Shown in pieces: positions 43,726 through 51,803 of a DNA stretch of 64,000 nt. How positions within the stretch are numbered: the stretch's first letter is position 1; each line of letters starts with the position of its first letter. The position numbers and the translations under genes were made by a program. The DNA lies in assembly GCF_023242315.1 (NCBI RefSeq), contig NZ_JALLIY010000013.1, forward strand, positions 178,888 through 242,887. Direction: 5' to 3'. Below the pieces are notes generated by a model. The model was given only the letters and a program-made list of their open reading frames with translations. It ran no database searches and had not been told where the DNA came from. Source of the stretch: Pseudomonas sp. MWU13-2105 (GTDB lineage: Bacteria > Pseudomonadota > Gammaproteobacteria > Pseudomonadales > Pseudomonadaceae).

Positions 43726-44190
43726 ATGGCGGATGACGGAAGCAAACAAGGCTCGACATGGCCACTGCCCAAGTTTCGATTCGAAGTGGATTTCGGAACC
43801 CAGCTGAAAGGGATTGCCTTTCAGGAAGTTTCCGGCATGGACAAGGAAGTGCAGTTGATCGAATACCGGCACAGTAACAGTGCGTTGTTTTCAACGATCA
43901 AGATGCCGGGCATTGCCAAGTACGGCAATGTCACCATGAAGCGTGGCATCTTCGTCAATGACAATACGTTCTGGAAGTGGATGGACGAAATCAAGATGAA
44001 TGTCGTGACCCGTCGCACGGTATTGATCAAGTTGCTGGATGAGGCGGGAGCGGTGACCATGCAATGGCAGTTGAACAATGCCTGGCCGACCAAGATCACC
44101 GGTACCGACTTGAAGTCCGATGGCAATGAGGTCGCGGTGGACACCATTGAAATCGCCCATGAGCAACTGATCATCACCAATGGCAGCTAA
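43726..44190 (+). CDS. eCIS inner tube protein 1 (gp19/Hcp-like)
   Basis: A 154-residue tube protein of the T4-like virus tail-tube family (Pvc1-like): FRFEVDFGTQLKGIAFQEVSGMDKE, ALFSTIKMPGIAKYGNVTMKRGIF and AVDTIEIAHEQL. Hexameric rings would form the tube that carries cargo. Follows the sheath after an 87-base gap and overlaps the second tube gene by 11 bases. Confidence 0.93.
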   Translation: MADDGSKQGSTWPLPKFRFEVDFGTQLKGIAFQEVSGMDKEVQLIEYRHSNSALFSTIKMPGIAKYGNVTMKRGIFVNDNTFWKWMDEIKMNVVTRRTVLIKLLDEAGAVTMQWQLNNAWPTKITGTDLKSDGNEVAVDTIEIAHEQLIITNGS

Positions 44191-44680
44191 CATCGACCTG
44201 CTGACCAGTTTCTATTTCAGCGTGAAGATTCCTGGCGCGGGCGGCTCGACGGACGCCGCCTTCCAGGAAGTTTCCGGGTTGAGCCAGGAAACCGCCATTG
44301 AAGAAGTCACCAGTGGCGGTGAAAACCGTTTCAGCTATCGCTTGCCCGGGCAGACCCGTTATACCAACCTGATATTGAAACGCGGGATCGTACCGGCGGA
44401 CTCGCCGTTGATCGAATGGTGCCAGGAGACACTCGGCGGGGGGCTGGCAAAACCGATCCAGACGAAGAACATCACGGTGAATCTGTTCGATGCGCAGGGC
44501 ATGACGTGCCTGAGCTGGAGCTTTGCCAGGGCCTATCCGGTGAAGTGGTCGATGAGTGAGCTGAAATCCCAGGAAAACAGCATTCTGATCGAGACCATCG
44601 AACTGGCCTACCAGTACTTCGATACCGACGATAACCGGACCAATCAATACGCCGGTATTGCCGCGCTTTTTGGAGATTGA
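44180..44680 (+). CDS. eCIS inner tube protein 2 (Pvc5-like)
   Basis: A 166-residue second member of the tube family: FYFSVKIPG..FQEVSGLSQE, TRYTNLILKRGIVPADSPLIEW and ILIETIELAYQYF. It is related to, but clearly distinct from, the preceding tube protein. By analogy with Pvc5 it probably forms the ring joining the tube to the baseplate/spike. Overlaps its neighbour upstream and is followed two bases later by the DUF5908 gene. Confidence 0.9.
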   Translation: MAANIDLLTSFYFSVKIPGAGGSTDAAFQEVSGLSQETAIEEVTSGGENRFSYRLPGQTRYTNLILKRGIVPADSPLIEWCQETLGGGLAKPIQTKNITVNLFDAQGMTCLSWSFARAYPVKWSMSELKSQENSILIETIELAYQYFDTDDNRTNQYAGIAALFGD

Positions 44681-44682
44681 GC

Positions 44683-44853
44683 ATGCCTGTGGAAATACGT
44701 GAACTGGTGATTCGCACAGCGATCGTTTCGCGGGATGAGCGCGAGAGTGAATTACTCAATAGCGAAAAAATCACCCTACTCAAGAAAAGCATTGTTCAGG
44801 AATGCCTTCGGGCCCTGAAAGAAAAAACCAGTCGAAGCCGTTTTGACCGTTAA
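44683..44853 (+). CDS. DUF5908 small eCIS protein (Pvc6-like)
   Basis: A 56-residue protein, start ATG 44683, stop TAA 44851-44853: MPVEIRELVIRTAIVSRDE then a basic helix rich in Lys/Arg. This matches the small DUF5908/Pvc6 protein that sits between the tube and LysM genes in PVC-type loci. Its function is not established. GGAGATT precedes the start. Confidence 0.85.
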   Translation: MPVEIRELVIRTAIVSRDERESELLNSEKITLLKKSIVQECLRALKEKTSRSRFDR

Positions 44854-44869
44854 GCAGGGTGCCGGCTAG

Positions 44870-45547
44870 ATGAGCAATATGAAAATAGTCGCGTACAGTG
44901 ACGAGACCTTCACCGCGGCGGTGGCGGATGGCACTTACGAAGTCATGCTCAACCCCGACAAAGTACAACGTGGGCGCCAGGTCCAATACAACCAGGAATC
45001 GGCGTCGGGGAGCAGTTCGTCGTCACCGACCTACAGCAAGACCAACAGTGAGAAACTGAGTTTCGACCTGGTGATTGACTGCACCGGTGTGGTGGATAGC
45101 ACACGCGTCAACTTGCCTGACGAAATGGCCCGCTTGTCGAAGATCATTTATGACTACAACGGCGCGATCCACCGGCCCAACTACGTGGTCATCCGCTGGG
45201 GCGGCGGCCTGGAGTTCCGTGGTGTATTGACCGGTTTCAGCACCTCCTACACCTTGTTCAAACCCGACGGCACGCCATTGCGCGCCAAGCTGTCCCTGGA
45301 GTTCGTTTCCTATATCGACCTGGCGACGCTGGCGAGAAAGGAGAAAAAATCATCCCCTGACATGAGCCATCTGGTGCAAATCGTCGAAGGCGATACCTTG
45401 CCGCAGATCGCTGACGACATTTATCGCGATCCGGCCTATTACGTGCAGATTGCCCGCTTCAACAAACTCGACAAGTTTCGCCGGTTGAGTCCCGGTACGC
45501 TGCTCAGCGTACCGCCGCTGGTGGCGCAGGAGGCTGGCAATGTCTAG
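44870..45547 (+). CDS. eCIS LysM-containing baseplate/tube adaptor (Pvc7-like)
   Basis: A 225-residue protein with an N-terminal tube-initiator-like domain (GTYEVMLNPDKVQRGRQVQYN; LSFDLVIDCTGVVD) and a C-terminal LysM domain (MSHLVQIVEGDTLPQIADDIY to LLSVPPLVAQ). Such gp53-like proteins clamp the baseplate to the tube in contractile systems. Overlaps the spike gene by eight bases. Confidence 0.92.
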   Translation: MSNMKIVAYSDETFTAAVADGTYEVMLNPDKVQRGRQVQYNQESASGSSSSSPTYSKTNSEKLSFDLVIDCTGVVDSTRVNLPDEMARLSKIIYDYNGAIHRPNYVVIRWGGGLEFRGVLTGFSTSYTLFKPDGTPLRAKLSLEFVSYIDLATLARKEKKSSPDMSHLVQIVEGDTLPQIADDIYRDPAYYVQIARFNKLDKFRRLSPGTLLSVPPLVAQEAGNV

Positions 45548-47327
45548 CCCGCACACCGGCGGCCTGGTCAGCTACGCCGTCAAGATCAATGGAACCGAGA
45601 TACCGGGCGCCTACCCGGTTCATACCTTGCGCATCGAGCAGGACATCAATCGAATCGCCACGGCGACGCTGTCGATTCTCGACGGTAATCCGGCCACCGA
45701 GAGCTTTACCATCAGCGCATCGTCCAGTTTCGTGCCCGGTAATGAGGTGAGCATCGAAGCCGGCTACGACGGCATCAACACGCTGCTGTTCCAGGGGATC
45801 GTCACCCAGCAGGCGCTGCGCGTGGACAATGTCAGCGGGCCGCTGCTGGAGGTCGAGTGCAAGGACAAGGCGGTGAAGATGACGGTGGGCCGCAAGAGCA
45901 GCAATTTCAGCGCGAGCACCGACAGCGATGCCATCGGACAGCTGATTGCGAATGCCGGCTTGAGCGCCGCCGTGACGGCGACCAGCGTCACCTTGCCGAC
46001 CTTGATCCAGTATTACGCCAACGATTGGGATTTCATCGTGTCACGGGCCGAGGCCAATGGCCTGATGGTTTGCACGATCAATAACCAGGTCAGCGTTTTC
46101 GATCCGTTGGCCGACACTTCCGTGGCGTTGACCCTCACCTATGGCCTCGACATCCTGGCGTTCAACGCACAACTCAATGCCATCAACCAGGTGGCGCAGG
46201 TCAAGGCCTCGGCCTGGAGTTTCCAGGACCAGCAGTTGGTCACGGTTTCAACCAACAACACCTTGAGCGGGCCGGGCAATCTGAGCAGCAAGACACTGGC
46301 CGGGGTCGTCGGATTGAGCAGCTACGAGTTGCAGACCTCGGCCACCGAAAACAACGAAGAGCTGTTGTGCTGGGCCAAGGCGCAAATGCTCAAGAGCGAA
46401 CTGTCAAAGATTACCGGGCAGGTTCGGTGCCTGGGCAATGCCCAGCTGCTGCCGGGCAAGTACCTCACGCTGGAGGGGTTGGGCGCGCGTTTCGATGGCG
46501 ATCATTTCGTCTCCGGCGTAGCGCATGAGATCAGCGATGGCAGTTGGTTTACCGAAGTGAGCATCGGGATGTCGGCGGACTGGTTCACGCAGAAACATCA
46601 CGACATCCAGGCGCCATCCGCCGCCGGGCTGCTGCCCGGCACCCAGGGGGTGTTCAATGGCACGGTGCTGAAGCTGTTCGACGATCCGGACGGGGAGTTC
46701 CGGATCCTGGTGGAAGTGGCGCTGTTCAATGACAACGCCACCGGCCTGTGGGCGCGGATGGCCAACTTCTATTCGACTGGCGGGCAGGGCACGTTCTTTC
46801 TTCCGGAGGTAGGTGACGAGGTGATCCTCGGTTTTCTCAACCAGGACCCGCGCTTCCCGGTCATTCTCGGCAGTCTGTACAGCCAGAAGAACAAGCCTTT
46901 CAATCAGTTTTCACCGAATGAAAAAAATAGCCTGAAGGGTATCGTCAGTAAAAGTGAATTGCGCGTGATGTTCGACGACGAGAACAAGGTCCTGTCGCTG
47001 ATCACCCCGGGCAACAACAGCCTCCTGTTGGACGACCAGCACCAGCAGATCGAAATCAAGGACCAGAACGGCAACTCGGTCGTCCTGTCCGCCTCGGGCA
47101 TTGTGATCAAGAGCCCGGGGGATATCTCACTGCAAGCCGACGGAAAACTCAGCCTGACGGGCAATACCGGGGTCGAGATAAAAAGCCCGGGCGGTGACGT
47201 ACAGGTCCAGGCACTCAATATCAAGCACAGCGCGGACATGCAATTCAGCGCCAACGGCGGCGCTACGGCGCAACTCGAAGGGGCCATGCAACTGACGCTC
47301 AAGGGCGCCATCGTGATGATCAATTGA
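45540..47327 (+). CDS. eCIS VgrG-like central spike (Pvc8-like)
   Basis: A 595-residue spike: gp27-like N-terminal domains (about 1-370), an OB-fold gp5 domain (MANFYSTGGQGTFFLPEVGDEVILGF...NQDPRFPVILGSLYS), and a C-terminal beta-helix with repeats such as VVLSASGIVIKSPGDISLQA. The trimer would pierce the target and is capped by the following PAAR protein. No C-terminal effector extension is present; it ends at the beta-helix (IVMIN). Confidence 0.94.
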   Translation: MSSPHTGGLVSYAVKINGTEIPGAYPVHTLRIEQDINRIATATLSILDGNPATESFTISASSSFVPGNEVSIEAGYDGINTLLFQGIVTQQALRVDNVSGPLLEVECKDKAVKMTVGRKSSNFSASTDSDAIGQLIANAGLSAAVTATSVTLPTLIQYYANDWDFIVSRAEANGLMVCTINNQVSVFDPLADTSVALTLTYGLDILAFNAQLNAINQVAQVKASAWSFQDQQLVTVSTNNTLSGPGNLSSKTLAGVVGLSSYELQTSATENNEELLCWAKAQMLKSELSKITGQVRCLGNAQLLPGKYLTLEGLGARFDGDHFVSGVAHEISDGSWFTEVSIGMSADWFTQKHHDIQAPSAAGLLPGTQGVFNGTVLKLFDDPDGEFRILVEVALFNDNATGLWARMANFYSTGGQGTFFLPEVGDEVILGFLNQDPRFPVILGSLYSQKNKPFNQFSPNEKNSLKGIVSKSELRVMFDDENKVLSLITPGNNSLLLDDQHQQIEIKDQNGNSVVLSASGIVIKSPGDISLQADGKLSLTGNTGVEIKSPGGDVQVQALNIKHSADMQFSANGGATAQLEGAMQLTLKGAIVMIN

Positions 47328-47340
47328 TCAGGGAGGATCC

Positions 47341-47640
47341 ATGCCACCAGCTGCTCGTATCAGCGATTTCCATGCCTGCCCGATGCTCACACCGGGCTTG
47401 CCGCCTATACCTCATGTCGGAGGGCCGATCATGCCGCCTGGCGTCGTGACGGTCCTGATCGGCGGCTTGCCCGCGGCCGTGGTGGGTAATGCCTGCGTCT
47501 GTGTCGGCCCGCCCGACAGCATCATCAAGGGCTCGGCCACGGTGCTGATCGGCGGCATGCCGGCGGCCCGCGTAGGCGACAGTACGGCCCATGGCGGTTG
47601 CATCATGCTGGGCGATTTCACGGTGATAATCGGAGGCTGA
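47341..47640 (+). CDS. PAAR-repeat spike tip protein (Pvc10-like)
   Basis: A 99-residue PAAR protein: MPPAARISDFHACPM, two VLIGG(L/M)PAA-V/RVG repeats and AHGGCIM. The conserved His/Cys residues fit metal coordination at the tip. It sits 13 bases after the spike with a GGGAGG ribosome-binding site. Confidence 0.95.
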   Translation: MPPAARISDFHACPMLTPGLPPIPHVGGPIMPPGVVTVLIGGLPAAVVGNACVCVGPPDSIIKGSATVLIGGMPAARVGDSTAHGGCIMLGDFTVIIGG

Positions 47641-47645
47641 GCCCT

Positions 47646-48062
47646 ATGTCCGACAGCAGCTTTCTTGGCACCGGCTGGTCGTATCCGCCGGTGTTCGACA
47701 ATGCCAACTTCGAACTGCAACTGAGTTCCGGCGTGGCCAATATCAATCAGTCGATCGATCTGTTGTTGAAAACCCCGGTGGGCAGTCGGACGCTGATGCC
47801 CGACTACGGTTGCAACTTGTCCAGCTATGTCTTTCGGCGCATCGACGCCTCGCTGCAGGAGGAAATCATCCAGTCGGTGAGCCTGACCCTGCTCAATGGC
47901 GAACCGCGCATCGACGTCGAGCGTGTCGACCTGTCGATCCAGGACGGCGGGGCGGTGGTGAATGTGGCGATTACCTATGTCGTCAGGCAAACCAACGCCC
48001 GGCATAACCATGTCTTTCCTTTTTCCCAGCTCGAAGGCACCAACCTGGAGATTGCAGGCTAA
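47646..48062 (+). CDS. eCIS gp25-like baseplate protein (Pvc9-like)
   Basis: A 138-residue GPW/gp25 protein: FELQLSSGVANINQSIDLLLKTPVGSRTLMPDYGCNLSSYVF, including the expected P-x-G-S/C-R turn, and a C-terminal beta part. It nucleates sheath assembly at the baseplate. ATG 47646 is chosen; the ORF extends upstream into the PAAR gene. It directly abuts the next gene (TAA then ATG). PAAR before gp25 reverses the PVC order. Confidence 0.93.
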   Translation: MSDSSFLGTGWSYPPVFDNANFELQLSSGVANINQSIDLLLKTPVGSRTLMPDYGCNLSSYVFRRIDASLQEEIIQSVSLTLLNGEPRIDVERVDLSIQDGGAVVNVAITYVVRQTNARHNHVFPFSQLEGTNLEIAG

Positions 48063-51000
48063 ATGGAAGTCGATCGGCACAATGCCAGGATGGCCCTTGC
48101 CGGGGCGCTCGATCCAGACAGTTGCAAGGTGGATGAGCGCAGCCATCGCGACCGGCTGGCCTTTGCCGCCGATTTTGCCGCCCTGGTCGTGTACTACGAC
48201 AAGAACAACCAGGTGGCCGGCGACTGGCGCCAGTTTTTCCTGAAGGATCCGGCGATCCTGATGGCGGCCATCAGCAAGGCTGACCCTGGCAGCTACTACT
48301 CCACGTTTTCCCCGACGATGTTCGTGCCCGTGGCCGGATTGATTGGCACGGTGGCAAAGGATGCCGGCGAGCTTGACCCCGGGGAGATCGCCCAGGCCAG
48401 CCAGTTATGCATGCTGATCGGCAACATGTTCGTGCTGCTGAACCAATGGTTTTATTTCATCACCCAGGCGGCGGGAGCCCATGTCCTGCGGGCGTTCCTG
48501 AAAGCCCGGATCGAGGGCGCGCTGGCCGAGCAACTAGGGAACATGGTGGCCCTGCAGCAAGCCTTGAGCAGCCAGTATCAGGGCCAAATAGCGCCGCCCG
48601 ACATCCGCCAGTTCAACGGCTTCGAACCGGTCTGGCAGGCCAGCAAGGGTGATTCCGCCGCCCGCTATGCGCTCGGCGTCATGAGCCCGGTGGAAAAATA
48701 CGAAAAATTGAAACAGATCTACGGGCAGGTCTACAGCGTTTTTACCCAGGTGGTGGAGTACGCCCAACAGGCCTTCCTGGACTGCGAGAGCAAGCCTACG
48801 CGCTATCCGGACACCGCGCTGCTGATGGCGTTCAGTCGCTTGATGGAGGTCCAGCAGAGCGAGATCAACGGGCTGGGTCGCAAGCATCTGGATTTCTATT
48901 ACGAACAGGTGTTGCAGCAGACCCTGCGACCGGCCCAGGTCGACCAGGTGTATGTCTGCCTGGGCCTGTCGCCCAAGGCCGAGCTCTACCAATTGCCGGC
49001 GGGCACGCCGTTCAAGGCCGGTAGCTATGCCGATGGCAGCGATATCGTCTTCGTCAACGACCAGGCAGAACAGTTCAACCACGCCACGCTGGTTCAGCTC
49101 AACGCGCTCTTCTATGCGGACAAGGGGCCAGCAGCCGGCTTGTACCTGAGTACGCCTGCCGATGTCGGCAACCTGCTCCTCGCTGATGGACAAGGTTTGT
49201 GCGGCTGGGATGCATTCGGCAATGCCGAAGGGATTGCGGTACAGCAGGGGTTCGCCCTTGCTTCGCCGATGCTGCTGTTGCAGGGCGGTACGCGCTCGAT
49301 CCGGGTCGAACTGGGCTTCGACCAGACGGGCTCGTCGACTCCCGTCTTACTGGCGACGGGGGCCCGTTACTTTCTCAGTACCGCGAAAGCCTGGATGGAG
49401 GTCCTGCCGAGCCAGCCGGTCAGCGCCGCGCTGGGCGGACTGATGACCTTGCAGTTCGAGCTGAAACCCGGCGACCCGGCCATTCTCGCGTTCACCTCGG
49501 CCATGGATGGACTCTCCAGCCCCTGGCCCATGCTCAAGGTGGTCCTGGGGGCCACGCAGGCATTGAACCAACCCCCGGCGCTCGAGCGGGTCTCGATCAG
49601 CGTGCGGGTGGACGGCTCCAGCCAGTTGGTCATGGCGAGCGACACGGCGCTATTGCCGACGACGGGGACGATACAGCCCTTCGGACCGGTCCCGGCGCTG
49701 GGGCAGAGCCTCTATGTGGGCAGCAACGAGTGGTTTTCCAAGCCGCTGAGCGAATTGACCCTGACCCTGCAATGGGACAACCTGCCGGCTGATCTCGCCG
49801 ACTATTACGCGGCCTTCAACGACTACCTGGCCAGCACCACAGCCGACGCGGTCGCGCTGTTCAGCAATGTTTCGTTCAAGGTCGACTGGGATCTGCTCTG
49901 CGCTGGCAGCTGGGCACCGCTGTCGGCCCGTTCGCCCGCCGGCACCGCCGACGGCAGCCCGCGTACGGCGCTGTTCCAGCAACCCGGACCGGCAGCCGGA
50001 CAGCCGGCTTCGCCCGCGTCGCAGATCAACGCCACCAGCAGCTCGTTCAGCTTTGGCCTGGCAGGCGGTGCATTCACGCCGGCCCCAGAACTGACGCTGG
50101 CGCCACTGCCAGCGGTCAGGCAGGCCCGTGATGGCTATATCCGCCTGCAGCTTGCCGAGCCGGCCTTTGCCTTCGGCCACAGCCTGTATGCCAAGGTGGT
50201 TGCCAGCGTCAGCCTGCTCAATGCCCAGGCACTGATCCGCCAGGCCCAGGTCAAGCCTGATTCATTGCCCACTCGCGTGGGCAAGACACTCAAGCTGGCA
50301 GCCAGCGCGGTGGGCAATCTGGGCAAGCGGCTGTTCGGCAAACCCGTGGTGGCGGCAACGCCGGCCGCTGCCGACGCGCCCCTGGAGATGCCGAACCTGC
50401 CTTTGAGTCCCGCCCAACGGGGCATCCTCGCCAGCTACGCGGCGAGTACGAGCGTCGATATTTCCCGGAGCGCGGTAGGCGCCAGCTATCCGTTACGGTT
50501 CTATCACTATGGTTCGTTCATGCCCTGCCTGGCCTACGATGCACAGTATCCACAGCAGGCCGCTGGTTTTGCCCAACTGACACCGCAAGCGCCGCCGGGC
50601 AGCGCAGACCGCTTGCCGTTGTACCCGGGCGTCGCGGGGGCAGGGGGGTTGTACCTGGCGCTGGGCAATGTCACGGCGCCCGGCAGCCTGACGCTGTTGC
50701 TGGGCATCCTCACCGATGAGCAACGGGCGATAGCGGCCGACGCAACGGTGACCTGTTACTACTGGACGGCAAACGGCTGGAGCCGGCTCGAGGTGTTGCA
50801 GGACAGCACCGGCAACCTGAGCCGCTCGGGGATCATCAAGCTGGAGATTCCCGCCGAGGCCGGGGCGGCTGCGCCGGGCATGCCGTCCGAGGACTTCTGG
50901 CTGGCCATTGCGGCGCCCGCGGAACGCCGCACTATCCGCCTCACCTACGTCAATACCCAAGCGCTGAAGCTGCGCCGCAGTTCCGTGGCGGCGCTCGCCG

Positions 51001-51803
51001 CCGGCGAGATTCCGAGGATCGCCGCCAACGTCATCACCTCGACGCAACACAAGATCAGCCAGCTGGCCAGTGTCGTCCAGCCTTTCGCTTCCTCCGGTGG
51101 CCGTGCCGTCGAGGACAAGGCCGGCTTCGAGCAGAGCAACAGTTTTTACCGGCGTGTCAGCACACGCCTGAATCACAAGGACCGCGCCAGCAGTCGCGGC
51201 AATTATGTCGACATGGCCCATGAAGTCTGTCCCGAGCTGTACTACGCGACCCAGTTGGAGGCCGCTGGACAGCCGGGAAGCGTCAGCCTCGGCCTGGTCA
51301 AGGGTTACGCCAACGCGCTGCATCCCGATGCGTTTACCCCACGGGTCAGCGCGACCGATCAACTCGCGCTGCTGCAACACCTCGAACGGCGCAGCAGCGC
51401 CATGGCCCGCATCCGTATCCAGAACCTGGCGCACCAGACGGTCAGGATCGACGCCACACTGGTGCTCTCGCCCGGGGTCAACGCCACGGCCTTGACCAAG
51501 GAGCTCAATCAACGACTGCGTCTGTACCTCTCGCCGTGGATTGCCAGCGACCTGCCGCAAATGGATATCGCCAAGGGCTTGAGCCGCTCCGAACTGGCCC
51601 GCGTCATCGGCGCTTACGCGAATGTCCTGGCCGTGTCGTCGCTGCAACTGTGGCTGACCCCTGTGGGGCAAGCGGCGGACCGCGCGGTCATCAGCAAGGA
51701 TGACCCGCTGCTGCCCGACCCGGGGGCGATCCTGGTAACCGCTGCCCGGCACACCCTGGCGGCACTGCCTCGCCAGGCCGACGCGGAGGTCAGCCATGGA
51801 TGA
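48063..51803 (+). CDS. eCIS baseplate J-like protein (Pvc11-like)
   Basis: A 1246-residue baseplate wedge protein. The gp6/J-like C-terminal part contains RIRIQNLAHQTVRIDATLVL and NQRLRLYLSPWIASDLPQMD. The central portion has several beta-rich inserts and an Ala/Pro-rich linker near residues 750-790. Large size and position between gp25 and a second J-like protein match Pvc11. Overlaps the next gene by eight bases. Confidence 0.88.
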   Translation: MEVDRHNARMALAGALDPDSCKVDERSHRDRLAFAADFAALVVYYDKNNQVAGDWRQFFLKDPAILMAAISKADPGSYYSTFSPTMFVPVAGLIGTVAKDAGELDPGEIAQASQLCMLIGNMFVLLNQWFYFITQAAGAHVLRAFLKARIEGALAEQLGNMVALQQALSSQYQGQIAPPDIRQFNGFEPVWQASKGDSAARYALGVMSPVEKYEKLKQIYGQVYSVFTQVVEYAQQAFLDCESKPTRYPDTALLMAFSRLMEVQQSEINGLGRKHLDFYYEQVLQQTLRPAQVDQVYVCLGLSPKAELYQLPAGTPFKAGSYADGSDIVFVNDQAEQFNHATLVQLNALFYADKGPAAGLYLSTPADVGNLLLADGQGLCGWDAFGNAEGIAVQQGFALASPMLLLQGGTRSIRVELGFDQTGSSTPVLLATGARYFLSTAKAWMEVLPSQPVSAALGGLMTLQFELKPGDPAILAFTSAMDGLSSPWPMLKVVLGATQALNQPPALERVSISVRVDGSSQLVMASDTALLPTTGTIQPFGPVPALGQSLYVGSNEWFSKPLSELTLTLQWDNLPADLADYYAAFNDYLASTTADAVALFSNVSFKVDWDLLCAGSWAPLSARSPAGTADGSPRTALFQQPGPAAGQPASPASQINATSSSFSFGLAGGAFTPAPELTLAPLPAVRQARDGYIRLQLAEPAFAFGHSLYAKVVASVSLLNAQALIRQAQVKPDSLPTRVGKTLKLAASAVGNLGKRLFGKPVVAATPAAADAPLEMPNLPLSPAQRGILASYAASTSVDISRSAVGASYPLRFYHYGSFMPCLAYDAQYPQQAAGFAQLTPQAPPGSADRLPLYPGVAGAGGLYLALGNVTAPGSLTLLLGILTDEQRAIAADATVTCYYWTANGWSRLEVLQDSTGNLSRSGIIKLEIPAEAGAAAPGMPSEDFWLAIAAPAERRTIRLTYVNTQALKLRRSSVAALAAGEIPRIAANVITSTQHKISQLASVVQPFASSGGRAVEDKAGFEQSNSFYRRVSTRLNHKDRASSRGNYVDMAHEVCPELYYATQLEAAGQPGSVSLGLVKGYANALHPDAFTPRVSATDQLALLQHLERRSSAMARIRIQNLAHQTVRIDATLVLSPGVNATALTKELNQRLRLYLSPWIASDLPQMDIAKGLSRSELARVIGAYANVLAVSSLQLWLTPVGQAADRAVISKDDPLLPDPGAILVTAARHTLAALPRQADAEVSHG

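Noticed and set aside
45540..47640. Interpretation of the VgrG-like and PAAR genes as part of a T6SS
   Set aside because: TssJ, TssL, TssM, TssB/C and ClpV homologues are missing, while a phage-type sheath and eCIS cap are present.
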